From Lysinibacillus sp. FSL K6-0232 (GTDB lineage Bacteria; Bacillota; Bacilli; Bacillales_A; Planococcaceae), in NCBI RefSeq assembly GCF_038008325.1, contig NZ_JBBOYW010000001.1:3379501-3443500 (forward strand): DNA of 64,000 bases, written 5' to 3'. Positions 19,198 to 27,923 of this stretch are shown piece after piece. The translations under genes were made by a program, and so were the position numbers. How positions within the stretch are numbered: position 1 is the first letter of the stretch; each line of letters begins with the position of its first letter. The notes under the pieces were generated by a model. The model was not told where the DNA came from. It searched no databases and saw only the letters and a program-made list of their open reading frames with translations.

Positions 19198-19409
19198 TAT
19201 AAACCCTCCAAAAATTTATTTTTGTGCATGCTAATAGTAAATCTTTAAACTGCTAAAAATTCAGAAAATTACGATTATATTTTATCAAGTAATCAATTTC
19301 TTAGCAATTTTCCCACTCAATTAAAATATTCTTAGACATTTTCCTTTTCTCATAATTTCTCTTAGGTGTATGATACCTTTATGATTATGTTAAGAAAGGC
19401 CTGATTTAC

Positions 19410-19994
19410 ATGCTTTATGCACTTTTAGGAGATTTACATTCTAATATAGAAGATACAAAAGCTGTGCTAGCACATATTCAAGAAACAGCTGGAGAAGCAA
19501 CAATTATTGGGCTAGGTGATTTATATGAATGTACCGTTAGCAAGAAAAAGGCACAAAAGCTCTCTGATTTACCTTTACACAAAGCAGCCATTGTAGAAAA
19601 CGAATTTGAGCAATTGCTAACTTTTCCTTCTATACGAGGTAATCAGGAAGAGCGTATTACACAAGTAACTGGCATTAGCCGCTTTCAAGCATTGCCTGAA
19701 ACAATGGAGATTGAAGGTGCAATATTGATGCATGGGCATCAGTTTAAGTGGAGTGTTAGTTGGCAGCCGACATTCCCACCATTTCAAAAATCACTACTGT
19801 TCTTTGGGCATAGCCATGAGTCAGGTCTTTATCACCAGCAAAAAAAGCTCCCCATTCGTATTCGATATGGGGAGCCAATCTCACTACAAGATAAGCAATA
19901 CGGTGTAAACGTAGGCTCTGTTGTCGATCATCATGAATGGTGTCTTTACGATAGCCATGCACGAACAATTACATTTATGCGTGCTCTGCCCTAA
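19410..19994 (+). CDS. Calcineurin-like metallophosphoesterase
   Basis: A 194-residue cytosolic protein with the compact YfcE/MJ0936-type phosphoesterase fold: GDLHSN at the start, IGLGDLYE, RGNQEE (the usual GNHD is altered to GNQE), MHGHQFKWS, FGHSHESG and a closing VNVGSV strand. Altering the GNHD His is notable because it is a catalytic residue in many members, but the YfcE group varies here. Substrate unknown; phosphodiesters or nucleotides are likely. ATG at 19410 lies within a spaced promoter-leader region and is monocistronic. Confidence 0.85.
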   Translation: MLYALLGDLHSNIEDTKAVLAHIQETAGEATIIGLGDLYECTVSKKKAQKLSDLPLHKAAIVENEFEQLLTFPSIRGNQEERITQVTGISRFQALPETMEIEGAILMHGHQFKWSVSWQPTFPPFQKSLLFFGHSHESGLYHQQKKLPIRIRYGEPISLQDKQYGVNVGSVVDHHEWCLYDSHARTITFMRALP

Positions 19995-20023
19995 CATAAT
20001 GTTACTATTATATTTTAAAACAG

Positions 20024-20063
20024 AAAAGGAGCCGTTCAAAAAATCATGTTGAAACGGCTCCTT
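20024..20063. terminator. Hairpin between convergent genes
   Basis: AAAGGAGCCGTT pairs with AACGGCTCCTTT. The T run is short on both sides, so it may act with the neighbouring hairpin. Confidence 0.6.
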
Positions 20064-20086
20064 TGTGACTACCACAGATAGAAGCT

Positions 20087-20121
20087 AGGGCTGTCCAATT
20101 ATTTTTTGGGACAGCCTTTTT
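20087..20121 (+). terminator. Terminator for the phosphoesterase gene
   Basis: GGCTGTCC pairs with GGGACAGCC around a T-rich loop and is followed by TTTTT on the plus strand. Confidence 0.75.
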
Positions 20122-20135
20122 ACTTCCACAAGTCA

Positions 20136-21887
20136 TTAATGAATATATTGTTTTTTCTCGTTTAATAAAATCTCTTTTAACGTTTTTAATTTATCAATTA
20201 CAATATATGATTGTTCTGTAATTACCTCAAGATATTTTTCTGCCTCTGCTCTATTGCCTAAATTATATTCGTGTACAGCTTTTTTAGCGATATCATGAAT
20301 GCGAATAAACGGCTGTTCTAATTCTAAATAGGCACGCTCTTGACCTAGTAGTTTTTTGCCTGTACCGTAATACCATTCGCCGAGTCGTGATTCCTGTGGT
20401 GTGCCCACATCCTGCTCAGTCATTGTTTCAAAACCTAACAATAAATTATAAATTTTCCAACGCCATAATAAATGATCTGTAATCGCTAGCTCAATAATAT
20501 CCTCTTGACTAAGAATAAAGTTTTTCGAAATCGTAGTAGAACGATATCCATCAATCATTTTACTTAATTTATAAATAGCTGATCCCATATCAAAAGCAAT
20601 TACTTTACTTTTTTGCATACTTTCTGTAATAGTACGATTTCGTTCGGAAATAATTGTAGCAGATTGCGCTTGTACTTTCGTTGTTGTAGCAATTTCTTCA
20701 AAGTGTGCGCCCTGCTGTTGTAGGCTTTTATTTAATTCGCTAAGCGTTTGTGAAATGTGGAGGGTATCTGTTACACCTTGGTGTAAATCTTGGGAAAACT
20801 GATTGGTCATTGAGCTAATATTATTTGTAATTTGAAGTAGCTGCTGTATATCTGTATGAATAGATTTTACGGATGTGCTTGTATCATCTGCAAGCTTACG
20901 AACCTCCTCTGCCACAACAGCAAAGCCTTTCCCCGCTTCTCCTGCACGAGCAGCCTCAATCGATGCATTTAACGCTAATAAATTCGTTTGATCTGCAATT
21001 CTCTTAATCAGCTCCATTAGCTGTGCTACGCTATTGACACGCTCCACTAAACGATGAATATCCTCCTGCATGGATTTATGACCCTCGTCTGTTGTTTGCA
21101 AAATTGTTGATACTTGTTGAAGCGACTCCAAATCTTGATTTAATTTGTGTAGTACATCTTTTGTCTGCGAAGAAATATCCCCAACAGAGGAGGCAATATT
21201 TTCAATACTTTCATCTAGCTCATGCATCAATTGATCTGCTGCTACAATTTCCTCCTGCTGTATTTCTTGGAATTCAATCAGCTCTTTAATCGTATCTAAT
21301 TGGGTATTATAGGTAATAATTTCACCTAAGCCATTCACAACAGAGCCTGCTTGAATTTCAATATAGGTTTCTACAATAATCTGTTGATCAATCGTTACTA
21401 AACTATCATAGGACAGCAAAACATCCAGCATTTTCTCTTGATCGCGTGAGAATTCCTTAACAATAAGCGGAATAATTAACTGATTAATCAATGTATAAGC
21501 AGAAATCATCCAGTTTGGCAGCACACCAATTTGGGCATGCACATAAGCAATTTTGCGTCGTTTAAATACATAATCTAAATCTAATTCATCATTAAACAGA
21601 CTAATAAAATGCGAATCAAACAACCCTTTTAAGCGTTCTACGGATGAATGCGTATAAATAACATGATTAAACTCTGGTATTTCCAGTAAACGGTCATAAA
21701 AGTTATCGAGAATGTATTGACGATTATCCTCATAAATTTTGTGTAAAAATCTAACCGATTCCCTTCTAATTCGAGATAATGCTAAGAAGTCCAATTTTTC
21801 TTTAAAACGCTCATTAGCTTCAATATCTGAATTTCTTGTAGCTGAGAAATAATCATAATTTTGATTAACCTTCTTCCTCTTGAACAT
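20136..21887 (-). CDS. Globin-coupled chemoreceptor with C-terminal CZB-like domain
   Basis: A 583-residue soluble receptor with no membrane segment. Residues ~30-180 resemble the HemAT sensor globin; the [16 protein letters not shown] stretch places the likely heme-binding His at residue 117. Residues ~220-450 are a methyl-accepting signalling domain with the CheA/CheW hairpin tip ([18 protein letters not shown] at ~299-316). Residues ~463-570 match the CZB zinc-binding domain: His472 in [13 protein letters not shown], His531 and His539; the usual Cys ligand just before LGEWYY is Ser500. Probably an aerotaxis or redox sensor. The start is ATG at 21887 after GGAGTGGTGTG. The globin call rests on motif similarity. 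Confidence 0.82.
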   Translation of the reverse strand: MFKRKKVNQNYDYFSATRNSDIEANERFKEKLDFLALSRIRRESVRFLHKIYEDNRQYILDNFYDRLLEIPEFNHVIYTHSSVERLKGLFDSHFISLFNDELDLDYVFKRRKIAYVHAQIGVLPNWMISAYTLINQLIIPLIVKEFSRDQEKMLDVLLSYDSLVTIDQQIIVETYIEIQAGSVVNGLGEIITYNTQLDTIKELIEFQEIQQEEIVAADQLMHELDESIENIASSVGDISSQTKDVLHKLNQDLESLQQVSTILQTTDEGHKSMQEDIHRLVERVNSVAQLMELIKRIADQTNLLALNASIEAARAGEAGKGFAVVAEEVRKLADDTSTSVKSIHTDIQQLLQITNNISSMTNQFSQDLHQGVTDTLHISQTLSELNKSLQQQGAHFEEIATTTKVQAQSATIISERNRTITESMQKSKVIAFDMGSAIYKLSKMIDGYRSTTISKNFILSQEDIIELAITDHLLWRWKIYNLLLGFETMTEQDVGTPQESRLGEWYYGTGKKLLGQERAYLELEQPFIRIHDIAKKAVHEYNLGNRAEAEKYLEVITEQSYIVIDKLKTLKEILLNEKKQYIH

Positions 21888-22035
21888 CACACCACTCCCA
21901 TTTTAAATTTTAATGCAAAAATCCTAATATTGTAAATCCAAATAACTATCTTTCGTCACTGCCTTCAACCAATAAACACTTATATTTTACCAGTAATAGA
22001 AAAACAAAAATAGTTTCGAAAAAATCTTTATATAG

Positions 22036-22068
22036 AAAAACGCTAAAATCCTATAAGACTTTAGCGTT
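22036..22068 (-). terminator. Terminator after the DUF305-like gene
   Basis: AACGCTAAA pairs with TTTAGCGTT; on the minus strand TTTTT follows. Confidence 0.8.
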
Positions 22069-22093
22069 GGAAAGTATACTATTATTTACGATG

Positions 22094-22672
22094 CTAGCAA
22101 TCGCAATCTTGCAGACTATCCAGTAGCTTTTCCATAAGAGCCAACTGTTCACATAGCGTTTGAATCATACATTGCAAAACAGGTATTAACTCTTGGCAAA
22201 TACAAAATCTCAGTACATTTTGTGCAAGACGAATACCCCCTTGATGATGCACAATCATTTCTCGCAAATAGTTAATATTAATGCTATTAGATACTGGTGG
22301 CGCACACATTGCTTGGAACATTGCTTCAGTAATTTGCTGGTAAGCACACATATATTCATAGAGCTCACACTCTGAATTTTGGACAATACAGCATCGATTT
22401 TGTAGTGCCTCTAGACTATCAACTATTTCTTGATGTGTTTTAATAATATCTAATGCAAGATTTTGTACAGAAATATTTGTTGTATATCGCAAAACATTTT
22501 CTGACATTTTAATTGCCGCTATTTGATGTGGGATAATTTGCTTAATAAAGTTTTCTGAAATACTACATGTAATGGTTACATAGGTCATACCCTGCATCAT
22601 TTTATTGAGGATTTGCTGGTATTCCTCTAAATATGCCTTTGTAACATTACTCAGCTCAATTGACTTAGCCAT
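22094..22672 (-). CDS. DUF305-like ferritin-fold protein
   Basis: A 192-residue all-helical protein holding two copies of the DUF305 core helix pair: PHQIAAIKMSENVLRY in the N-terminal half and IVHHQGGIRLAQNVLRF in the C-terminal half. DUF305 proteins are four-helix bundles often linked to metals. The sequence is rich in Cys (CSIS, RCCIV, SECEL, CICQ and a CDC terminus), suggesting metal binding. There is no signal peptide, unlike many family members. AAGGAG lies upstream of ATG at 22672. Function unknown. Confidence 0.75.
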   Translation of the reverse strand: MAKSIELSNVTKAYLEEYQQILNKMMQGMTYVTITCSISENFIKQIIPHQIAAIKMSENVLRYTTNISVQNLALDIIKTHQEIVDSLEALQNRCCIVQNSECELYEYMCAYQQITEAMFQAMCAPPVSNSININYLREMIVHHQGGIRLAQNVLRFCICQELIPVLQCMIQTLCEQLALMEKLLDSLQDCDC

Positions 22673-22844
22673 TATTAGACACACTCCTTTCAGAGTAATA
22701 TATGCCTACTAGGTTGTTATGCGATAGACAGTTGTACCAATTTTTTCTACGGATAGCAATGTTTTGTGTACCGAAGAAACCTTCTTTATAAAAAACACTT
22801 ATTGCAGAGTTATCATCATTTCACCATATAAAATAATTCATAAT

Positions 22845-22893
22845 AAAAATGCTTTAAATGGGAGTAATTAATGATCCATCTAAAGCATTTTTA
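22845..22893. terminator. Bidirectional terminator
   Basis: AAAAATGCTTTA pairs with TAAAGCATTTTTA; A and T runs on both flanks allow function in either direction. It sits just past the stop of the next minus-strand gene. Confidence 0.8.
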
Positions 22894-22897
22894 TTTA

Positions 22898-23548
22898 TTA
22901 TAATTTTTTGTTTAATTGGGCCTCTAAAAAATGTTTACGCTCAAATGCTCGCTCTAAAAGCAATTGTTGTTCCTTCGCTTTCTTTTTTGCAAATAGTTTA
23001 TGCATATCCTCAAGGGACATGAAGCCTTTATCCTTCGATACCATCCCTAAATCCATAACCATACGCATAATATCCAACTGACGCTTATTATCCTCTACAT
23101 CCCTAACGCCATATCTTTCTGTTAATAGTACCGAAAAATCCCAATTTCGATCTTTAATAATAGCTTCTGTTAATCCTACATTTTGTTCATTTACGACTTC
23201 CCCTTGTTCTAGTAAATAGCAAAAGTCGAAATAGTGTATCGAAAATGAAACAGCCTCTTGACTTCGCTCTCCTGCATCAGCTATAAAATGTAAAAAAGCA
23301 CGGTGTGTAGCATCAACTTTATCCGCAGATTGTTGCCAGCGTTCAATCTGTTCTTTTGTGAAGTTTTCTGAAAATACTGCATTCCTTCCTATTCGCAACC
23401 CAAATTTCCACTGAGCGCCATATTTATCTACTATAATTTCGCTCTCATCATTCTCTAATTGTATTTTAAAATTTTCATCTGTTTTTTCTACTGATTTCTT
23501 TGGTGCTGCCTGTATAGTTTGCTGTGCTGGATTAATGGATTGAATCAT
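22898..23548 (-). CDS. Hypothetical cytosolic protein, 216 residues
   Basis: No family recognised. The first ~40 residues look disordered (Gln/Pro/Lys-rich, then NDESEIIVDKYGAQW), the middle has a mixed fold with FGLRIGRNAVFSENFTKEQIERW, and the C-terminal third is a charged helix rich in Lys, Gln and Glu. No signal peptide or membrane segment. AAAGGGTG lies at good spacing before ATG at 23548; a GTG three codons upstream is less likely. It has its own terminator. The layout of a disordered start plus an adaptor-like body resembles flagellar or prophage accessory proteins, but that is only an impression. Confidence 0.7.
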   Translation of the reverse strand: MIQSINPAQQTIQAAPKKSVEKTDENFKIQLENDESEIIVDKYGAQWKFGLRIGRNAVFSENFTKEQIERWQQSADKVDATHRAFLHFIADAGERSQEAVSFSIHYFDFCYLLEQGEVVNEQNVGLTEAIIKDRNWDFSVLLTERYGVRDVEDNKRQLDIMRMVMDLGMVSKDKGFMSLEDMHKLFAKKKAKEQQLLLERAFERKHFLEAQLNKKL

Positions 23549-23784
23549 TATAATCACCCTTTCCTTAATTCTACCAAATTTATAATTTTCGGCTTATATT
23601 AAGCGCTCTATCAAAACTTATAGTTGATCTCCATTCTGCTATAAACACTTAAATCTTTAGAAGTTATACGGACGCCTTTCCAATTAATCGGTATCAAAAC
23701 TAGAAATATTAAACAATATTTTATAATAAAAGGTGAATAATGTAAAACATCCATTAACTTTCATTGATATAAAGTTAAAATCAT

Positions 23785-24037
23785 GCGTGTTGATTAACCT
23801 TTATTTTACAGAGAATCGCTTAGAATTCGTTGATTTCTGTTACAGGTGGACGCTTTCTGCGGGTGCGGCTTCAACTCATTTATTTCGGCAAATGCCGAAA
23901 TAAATGGATTTTCAGCTCGCACTTTTTCCGCTAGAGTCGCCACCTTTCACGCCAATCAACGAGAGAATGCTTTAGACAAAGCGTTTTCCTTCTAACAACA
24001 CGCAAATGAATAGCCAATATTTAGATAATCAACACGC
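23785..24037. repeat. Nested palindromic intergenic element (MITE- or REP-like)
   Basis: Outer 12-bp arms GCGTGTTGATTA (23785-23796) and TAATCAACACGC (24026-24037) are exact inverted repeats. Inside, TCGTTGATT (23827) and AATCAACGA (to 23962) pair, followed by imperfect inward matches (AGGTGG/CCACCT and others). The centre, 23877-23906, is a 30-nt palindrome: CATTTATTTCGGC, AAAT loop, GCCGAAATAAATG. It is more GC-rich than its surroundings and non-coding. The sequence resembles imperfect-palindrome elements scattered through Bacillus-group genomes; copy number cannot be checked here. The remaining 23549-23784 shows nothing I recognise. Confidence 0.75.
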
Positions 24038-24063
24038 TTGAGTTAAAATATTCCTAATAAAGA

Positions 24064-24552
24064 GTTATTACGAATGAATTATTAATTGCAATACTATTTG
24101 TAACAAGTATCACTTTTATTAATATTGGAAGTGCTGTTGCTACATCTGACCCAATTAAACCCACTCCAACTGCTTCTGCACCAGGTTTAATATAAATTGA
24201 TATTAATGGGATTTCAAGCGATGGTATCAATTGGGAAATTTTTTATAATCAAGTAATTTACCGCGCTAATACAATATTCTCAACAGATGATGATGTTTAT
24301 ATCAGAGTAAGATATACTGGCTACTCAAATACTAATATTATCTATAATGGTACTCAGTCATTTAATAACAAAACAGCCGTAAACTATAACACTACATATA
24401 TAACTTCTGGGAACATTGTTGTTGGTTTTGTACGTTATTATAAAATTCCTGTATCTGCTTTCACTGGTGGTTATTCTTTAAAGGTTTTAGGATTCAGCGT
24501 AAATGCTGGTCAACAAATTTGGAGTAATACTGTATCATTTTCAGTAGAGTAA
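24064..24552 (+). pseudogene. Broken gene for a small secreted protein
   Basis: One frame stays open from 24061 to the TAA at 24550, apart from one in-frame TAA after APGLI, where it continues IDINGISSDGINW. The N terminus reads LLIAILFVTSITFINIGSAVA, a clear Sec signal peptide, but has no in-frame start. An ATG at 24074 lies one base out of frame: adding one A to GAA gives MKLLIAILF. So two lesions are present, a one-base loss at the start and a nonsense codon. The mature part is rich in Asn, Tyr and Thr and beta-like (VRYTGYSNTNIIYNG). I do not recognise a family. A strong terminator follows directly. Confidence 0.75.
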
Positions 24553-24554
24553 GC

Positions 24555-24600
24555 AAAAATGCTTTAGATCGGTTATTATACCAATCTAAAGCATTTTTAT
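24555..24600 (+). terminator. Terminator after the broken secreted-protein gene
   Basis: AAAAATGCTTTAGAT pairs with ATCTAAAGCATTTTT across a 17-nt loop; the T run follows on the plus strand and A's precede, so it also serves the opposite gene. Confidence 0.8.
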
Positions 24601-24653
24601 TATATGTAATCGATTTCTTACAATGTTTACCTTTTATATAAAGCTCTGGCTAA

Positions 24654-24833
24654 TTATTTTTTATAGTTAGCCAAACATTTTTGACAAATGCATTTCTGTC
24701 GTTCTCCCTCTACCTTCGTTAATAATTGCTGTGGAAAGTTCACCGTCATACACCAGCAATGCTCCTTCCCTTTTGCCACACCACAATGGTTTTCCTCTCC
24801 ACATAATGGGCAGCCTTTTTCTTCACCTGACAT
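24654..24833 (-). CDS. Cysteine-rich CWC family protein
   Basis: A 59-residue protein with nine Cys arranged as CPLCG, HCGVAKG, HCWCM and CICQKC, the pattern of the cysteine-rich CWC family, probably a zinc-binding knuckle protein of unknown role. ATG at 24833 follows AAAGAGGTG; the longer upstream frame lacks a ribosome site. It is short, cytosolic and monocistronic. Confidence 0.85.
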   Translation of the reverse strand: MSGEEKGCPLCGEENHCGVAKGKEHCWCMTVNFPQQLLTKVEGERQKCICQKCLANYKK

Positions 24834-24916
24834 TATGTCACCTCTTTCTATATTTTCTAACATTGTAACAGCCAAAAGGAGGAGCACTCCAGATGCATAC
24901 TCCTCCTAATCGTTTA

Positions 24917-25111
24917 TTACTGATGCTTGTGTATATCCTGCTTTACTTCCTCAATATCTGTATCACTATAAATAGCTGTTCCATGTCCGCCACTTTGAGC
25001 TAGCAGTGCTTTTACTTCATTATAGGATAAGCCGGCCTCTGCATTTTTTCGCTTTACTTCATCAATATTAGTACCCGCAGCAGTCAATCGTACTTCTTTA
25101 TCCTGATTCAT
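24917..25111 (-). CDS. Small protein resembling gamma-type SASP
   Basis: A 64-residue hydrophilic protein with two related segments: TNIDEVKRKNAEAGLSYNE and GTAIYSDTDIEEVKQ. The TxxxEVKxxNA and GTxxxSxTDxxxVKQ patterns recall gamma-type small acid-soluble spore proteins, but the Gln/Asn-rich linkers of true SspE are missing, so the match is tentative. AGGAGG precedes ATG at 25111. It lies 11 bp behind another small acidic gene and is probably co-transcribed with it. Confidence 0.55.
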   Translation of the reverse strand: MNQDKEVRLTAAGTNIDEVKRKNAEAGLSYNEVKALLAQSGGHGTAIYSDTDIEEVKQDIHKHQ

Positions 25112-25122
25112 AGCATTTCCTC

Positions 25123-25332
25123 CTAGAGTTCATCTGGCTGCATTTCAATTAACTCATCGCCTTCTCGTTTGACTCGTTTATTGAGTTCTTCAATTGGAAT
25201 GGCATCTACTGTTTGCATATCTTCATGTAAATCGAAAAGACTAATGGTATCAGATTCAACCATATCAGGCTTATCCTTACTGTTTAAATGCATAAATTGT
25301 TTCTTATCATCAGGCACTTTTTCTATATCCAT
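25123..25332 (-). CDS. Small acidic protein, unknown function
   Basis: A 69-residue, strongly charged and probably disordered protein (LHEDMQTVDAIPIEELNKRV in the middle, acidic end). AAAGGAGGGTG upstream of ATG at 25332 is an excellent ribosome site. First gene of a two-gene unit with the SASP-like protein. No family recognised. Confidence 0.7.
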   Translation of the reverse strand: MDIEKVPDDKKQFMHLNSKDKPDMVESDTISLFDLHEDMQTVDAIPIEELNKRVKREGDELIEMQPDEL

Positions 25333-25483
25333 TATATCACCCTCCTTTTCCTTTAATGTGTGTTATACGCCATAAATCATGTGTCTTTTCCTCATAAGCG
25401 CTAAAAATCCTGTATTTCGAAAGCCATTAAAGCCATTTTTCGCATATAGTAGAACAATCATCTTTTTACAGGAGGGAAAAACA

Positions 25484-25978
25484 TTGATTCATACCGTTAA
25501 GGCTGGAGAAACTTTGTCCCAAATTGCACGAGATTATCGCACGCCATTGCAGTCCATTATTGCTGCCAATCCGGGAATTCAGCCTGATATTCTTTATATT
25601 GGTCAGCAAATTGTGATACCTGGTTTCCCGAATCCTGCCAGCATTCCTTATCACATTGAAATTTCTACTAATAATCGCTGGCTGCGTTTATATCACCATC
25701 ATACACTGCAAAAGCAGTACCCTATTGCCGTTGGCCGTATGCTACATGAAACACCAATAGGCAGCTTTATTATTATCAATAAAGCGACAAATCCAGGTGG
25801 TCCATTTGGAACGATGTGGATGAGTTTATCAAAGGAGCATTATGGCATTCATGGCACCAATGATCCTAGCTCCATCGGCCATGCCGTATCACATGGCTGT
25901 ATTCGCATGCAAAATAGAGATGTTGAAGAGCTCGCAAGCATTGTGCCGATTGGTACTGAAGTTATTATTCATCCATAG
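25484..25978 (+). CDS. L,D-transpeptidase with LysM domain (YkuD-like)
   Basis: Cross-links or modifies peptidoglycan by L,D-transpeptidation. The 164-residue product equals B. subtilis YkuD in length and order: a LysM domain (residues 1-46, [16 protein letters not shown]...GQQIVIP) followed by the catalytic domain with His123 (YGIHG) and the SHGCIRM motif, nucleophile Cys139. As in YkuD there is no signal peptide. The start is TTG at 25484, seven bases after GGAGGG; the frame opens further upstream without a ribosome site. YkuD is linked to spores in Bacillus. Confidence 0.93.
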   Translation: MIHTVKAGETLSQIARDYRTPLQSIIAANPGIQPDILYIGQQIVIPGFPNPASIPYHIEISTNNRWLRLYHHHTLQKQYPIAVGRMLHETPIGSFIIINKATNPGGPFGTMWMSLSKEHYGIHGTNDPSSIGHAVSHGCIRMQNRDVEELASIVPIGTEVIIHP

Positions 25979-26054
25979 CATCTTTTCGTATAGGATAAAA
26001 CATTCCAAGCTATACTACATAATGGCATTAGTTAGACATTTAGGAGGGAATGCA

Positions 26055-27728
26055 GTGTCCACAAAAAAGCAGCAATTATCCATATTCGCCCTAGGTGGCA
26101 TTAATGAAATCGGTAAAAATATGTACGTCGTACAGTATTCAGATAGCATCATCATTATTGATTGTGGTGCAAAATTTCCAGATGAAACTTTACTTGGCAT
26201 TGATTTAATTATTCCTGATATTAGTTATTTACTTGAGAATCAAGAAAAAATTAAAGCCTTAATCGTGACACATGGGCATGAGGATCATATTGGCGGTATT
26301 CCATATCTTTTAAAGAAAATCAATGTACCTGTTTACGCTACTCGCTTCACATTAGGACTAATTGAGCTAAAACTAAAAGAGCATAAGCTTTTAAGAGAAA
26401 CCGATTTAATAGAAATTCATGCAGATATTACACTACAATTTGACCAAATGGCAGCTAGTTTCTTTAAAACCAGCCATAGTATACCTGATTGCTTAGGCAT
26501 TGTTTTATCTACACCTGAAGGAAATGTTGTGCATACAGGTGATTTCAAATTTGATTTAACACCTGTTAATAATCAGTTTGCAGATATTCATAAAATGGCT
26601 GAAATTGGCTCGAAGGGAGTGCTTGTGTTAATTTCAGAAAGCACGAATGCAGAAAGATCAGGCTTAACTCCCTCTGAACAACTTGTTGGACAGCATATTG
26701 AGGAGGCCTTTTTACATGCAGAGCGTAAAATTATTATTTCCACCTTTGCCTCAAATGTGAATCGTATTCAGCAAATTGTCAACGCAGCTATACTCACTAA
26801 TCGAAAGCTAGCCTTATTAGGCCGCAGTATGGTCAATGTTGTGGATGTTGCAATTGAACGTGGCTACTTAGATGTTCCAGATGATCTGCTAATTGATGCT
26901 CGCGAGGTAAAGTATCTCCCCCCTGAAGAAGTAGTAGTGCTCTGCACAGGGAGTCAAGGGGAGCCTTTAGCTGCACTTGCTCGCTTAGCGAATGGTAGTC
27001 ATCGCGAGGTGAAAATTTTGCCAGATGATACGGTAATTTTAGCCGCATCCCCTATTCCGGGCAATGAAAAGGGTGTTTCTCGTATTGTCGATCATTTATT
27101 CCAGCTTGGGGCCAAAGTGATTTATGGCTCTTCTAGTCATACTGGAATGCATGTGTCAGGACATGGCTATCAAGAGGATTTAAAACTTATGCTAACATTT
27201 ATGAAGCCTAAATTTTTTATTCCGATTCACGGTGAATTCCGTATGCTGCATCAGCATCGTTTATTGGCAGAAGCTATTGGTGTTGAAAAAGGGCATACAT
27301 TTATCTTGAAAAATGGCGATGTCGTCGATATTGAACATTCAGAGGCTCGGCAAACACGTAAAATTCCAGCCGGGGATACTTATGTGGATGGTATAGGAAT
27401 CGGTGAGGTTGAAGGCATTGTACTACGTGACCGCAAGCAGCTTTCAGAGGATGGCATGCTTGTTATTGTCTTAACATTAAATAAAGCAGATGGCACTGTT
27501 ATTTCAGAGCCAGATACTATTTCACGGGGCTTTGTATATGCAAAGGATTTTGAGGAGCTATTAACAAAGGTCAACATGCTGACAAAGGAAGTTATTCATA
27601 AGCTACAAACAGAAAGCCGACCACAAATACATGTGTTGCGCCGAGAAATAAAAAAAGCTGTAGGACAATATTTATTTACTCAAACAAAACGCAAGCCCAT
27701 GATATTGCCAATTATTATTGAAATTTAA
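26055..27728 (+). CDS. rnj: Ribonuclease J
   Basis: RNase J is a 5'-3' exo- and endoribonuclease for mRNA decay and rRNA/sRNA maturation. The 557-residue product has the beta-CASP layout: THGHEDHIGG (zinc ligands His73, His75, Asp77, His78), VVHTGDFKFD, the CASP region with SESTNAERSG and the conserved ASPIPGNE, FIPIHGEFRML, then a C-terminal domain. The start is GTG at 26055 after TAGGAGGG; a long upstream extension of the frame overlaps the transpeptidase gene and is not real. Whether this is the J1 or J2 orthologue cannot be told from sequence alone. Confidence 0.93.
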   Translation: MSTKKQQLSIFALGGINEIGKNMYVVQYSDSIIIIDCGAKFPDETLLGIDLIIPDISYLLENQEKIKALIVTHGHEDHIGGIPYLLKKINVPVYATRFTLGLIELKLKEHKLLRETDLIEIHADITLQFDQMAASFFKTSHSIPDCLGIVLSTPEGNVVHTGDFKFDLTPVNNQFADIHKMAEIGSKGVLVLISESTNAERSGLTPSEQLVGQHIEEAFLHAERKIIISTFASNVNRIQQIVNAAILTNRKLALLGRSMVNVVDVAIERGYLDVPDDLLIDAREVKYLPPEEVVVLCTGSQGEPLAALARLANGSHREVKILPDDTVILAASPIPGNEKGVSRIVDHLFQLGAKVIYGSSSHTGMHVSGHGYQEDLKLMLTFMKPKFFIPIHGEFRMLHQHRLLAEAIGVEKGHTFILKNGDVVDIEHSEARQTRKIPAGDTYVDGIGIGEVEGIVLRDRKQLSEDGMLVIVLTLNKADGTVISEPDTISRGFVYAKDFEELLTKVNMLTKEVIHKLQTESRPQIHVLRREIKKAVGQYLFTQTKRKPMILPIIIEI

Positions 27729-27730
27729 TA

Positions 27731-27905
27731 AGTCAGTGCGAAGAGTTTTTCCTTTGCTTGCGGGTATTCGCTCTGCTCGTGAGTATTCGCTCCAGCTTCG
27801 CGGGTATTCACTACAGCTCCGCGAGTATCTATTCTGCTCGCAGATTTTCGCTCCAGCTCTGCGGGCATTTACTCCCGCTTTGCTTCAGATAACTCTGCAC
27901 TGACG
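27731..27905. repeat. Six ~21-bp degenerate tandem repeats inside an inverted repeat
   Basis: Between 27761 and about 27886 roughly six units follow each other, each close to (GG/AG)TATTCGCTCCAGCTCCGCG, 20-22 bp long. The array is framed by AGTCAGTGCGAAGAGTT (27731) and AACTCTGCACTGACG (to 27905), which are inverted repeats with a two-base bulge, so the RNA could fold with the repeats in the loop. It lies directly after the RNase J stop. The 21-bp period makes an apparent ORF with a heptad-like peptide; I treat that as an artefact. Confidence 0.8.
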
Positions 27906-27923
27906 TTATTTGCTTTATGTTTG

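Noticed and set aside
27718-27903. ORF with a heptad peptide repeat (YSLQLR units)
   Set aside because: Created by the 21-bp DNA period being a multiple of three; no ribosome site and it begins inside RNase J.
27731-27905. CRISPR array
   Set aside because: Tandem degenerate units without spacers; no cas genes.
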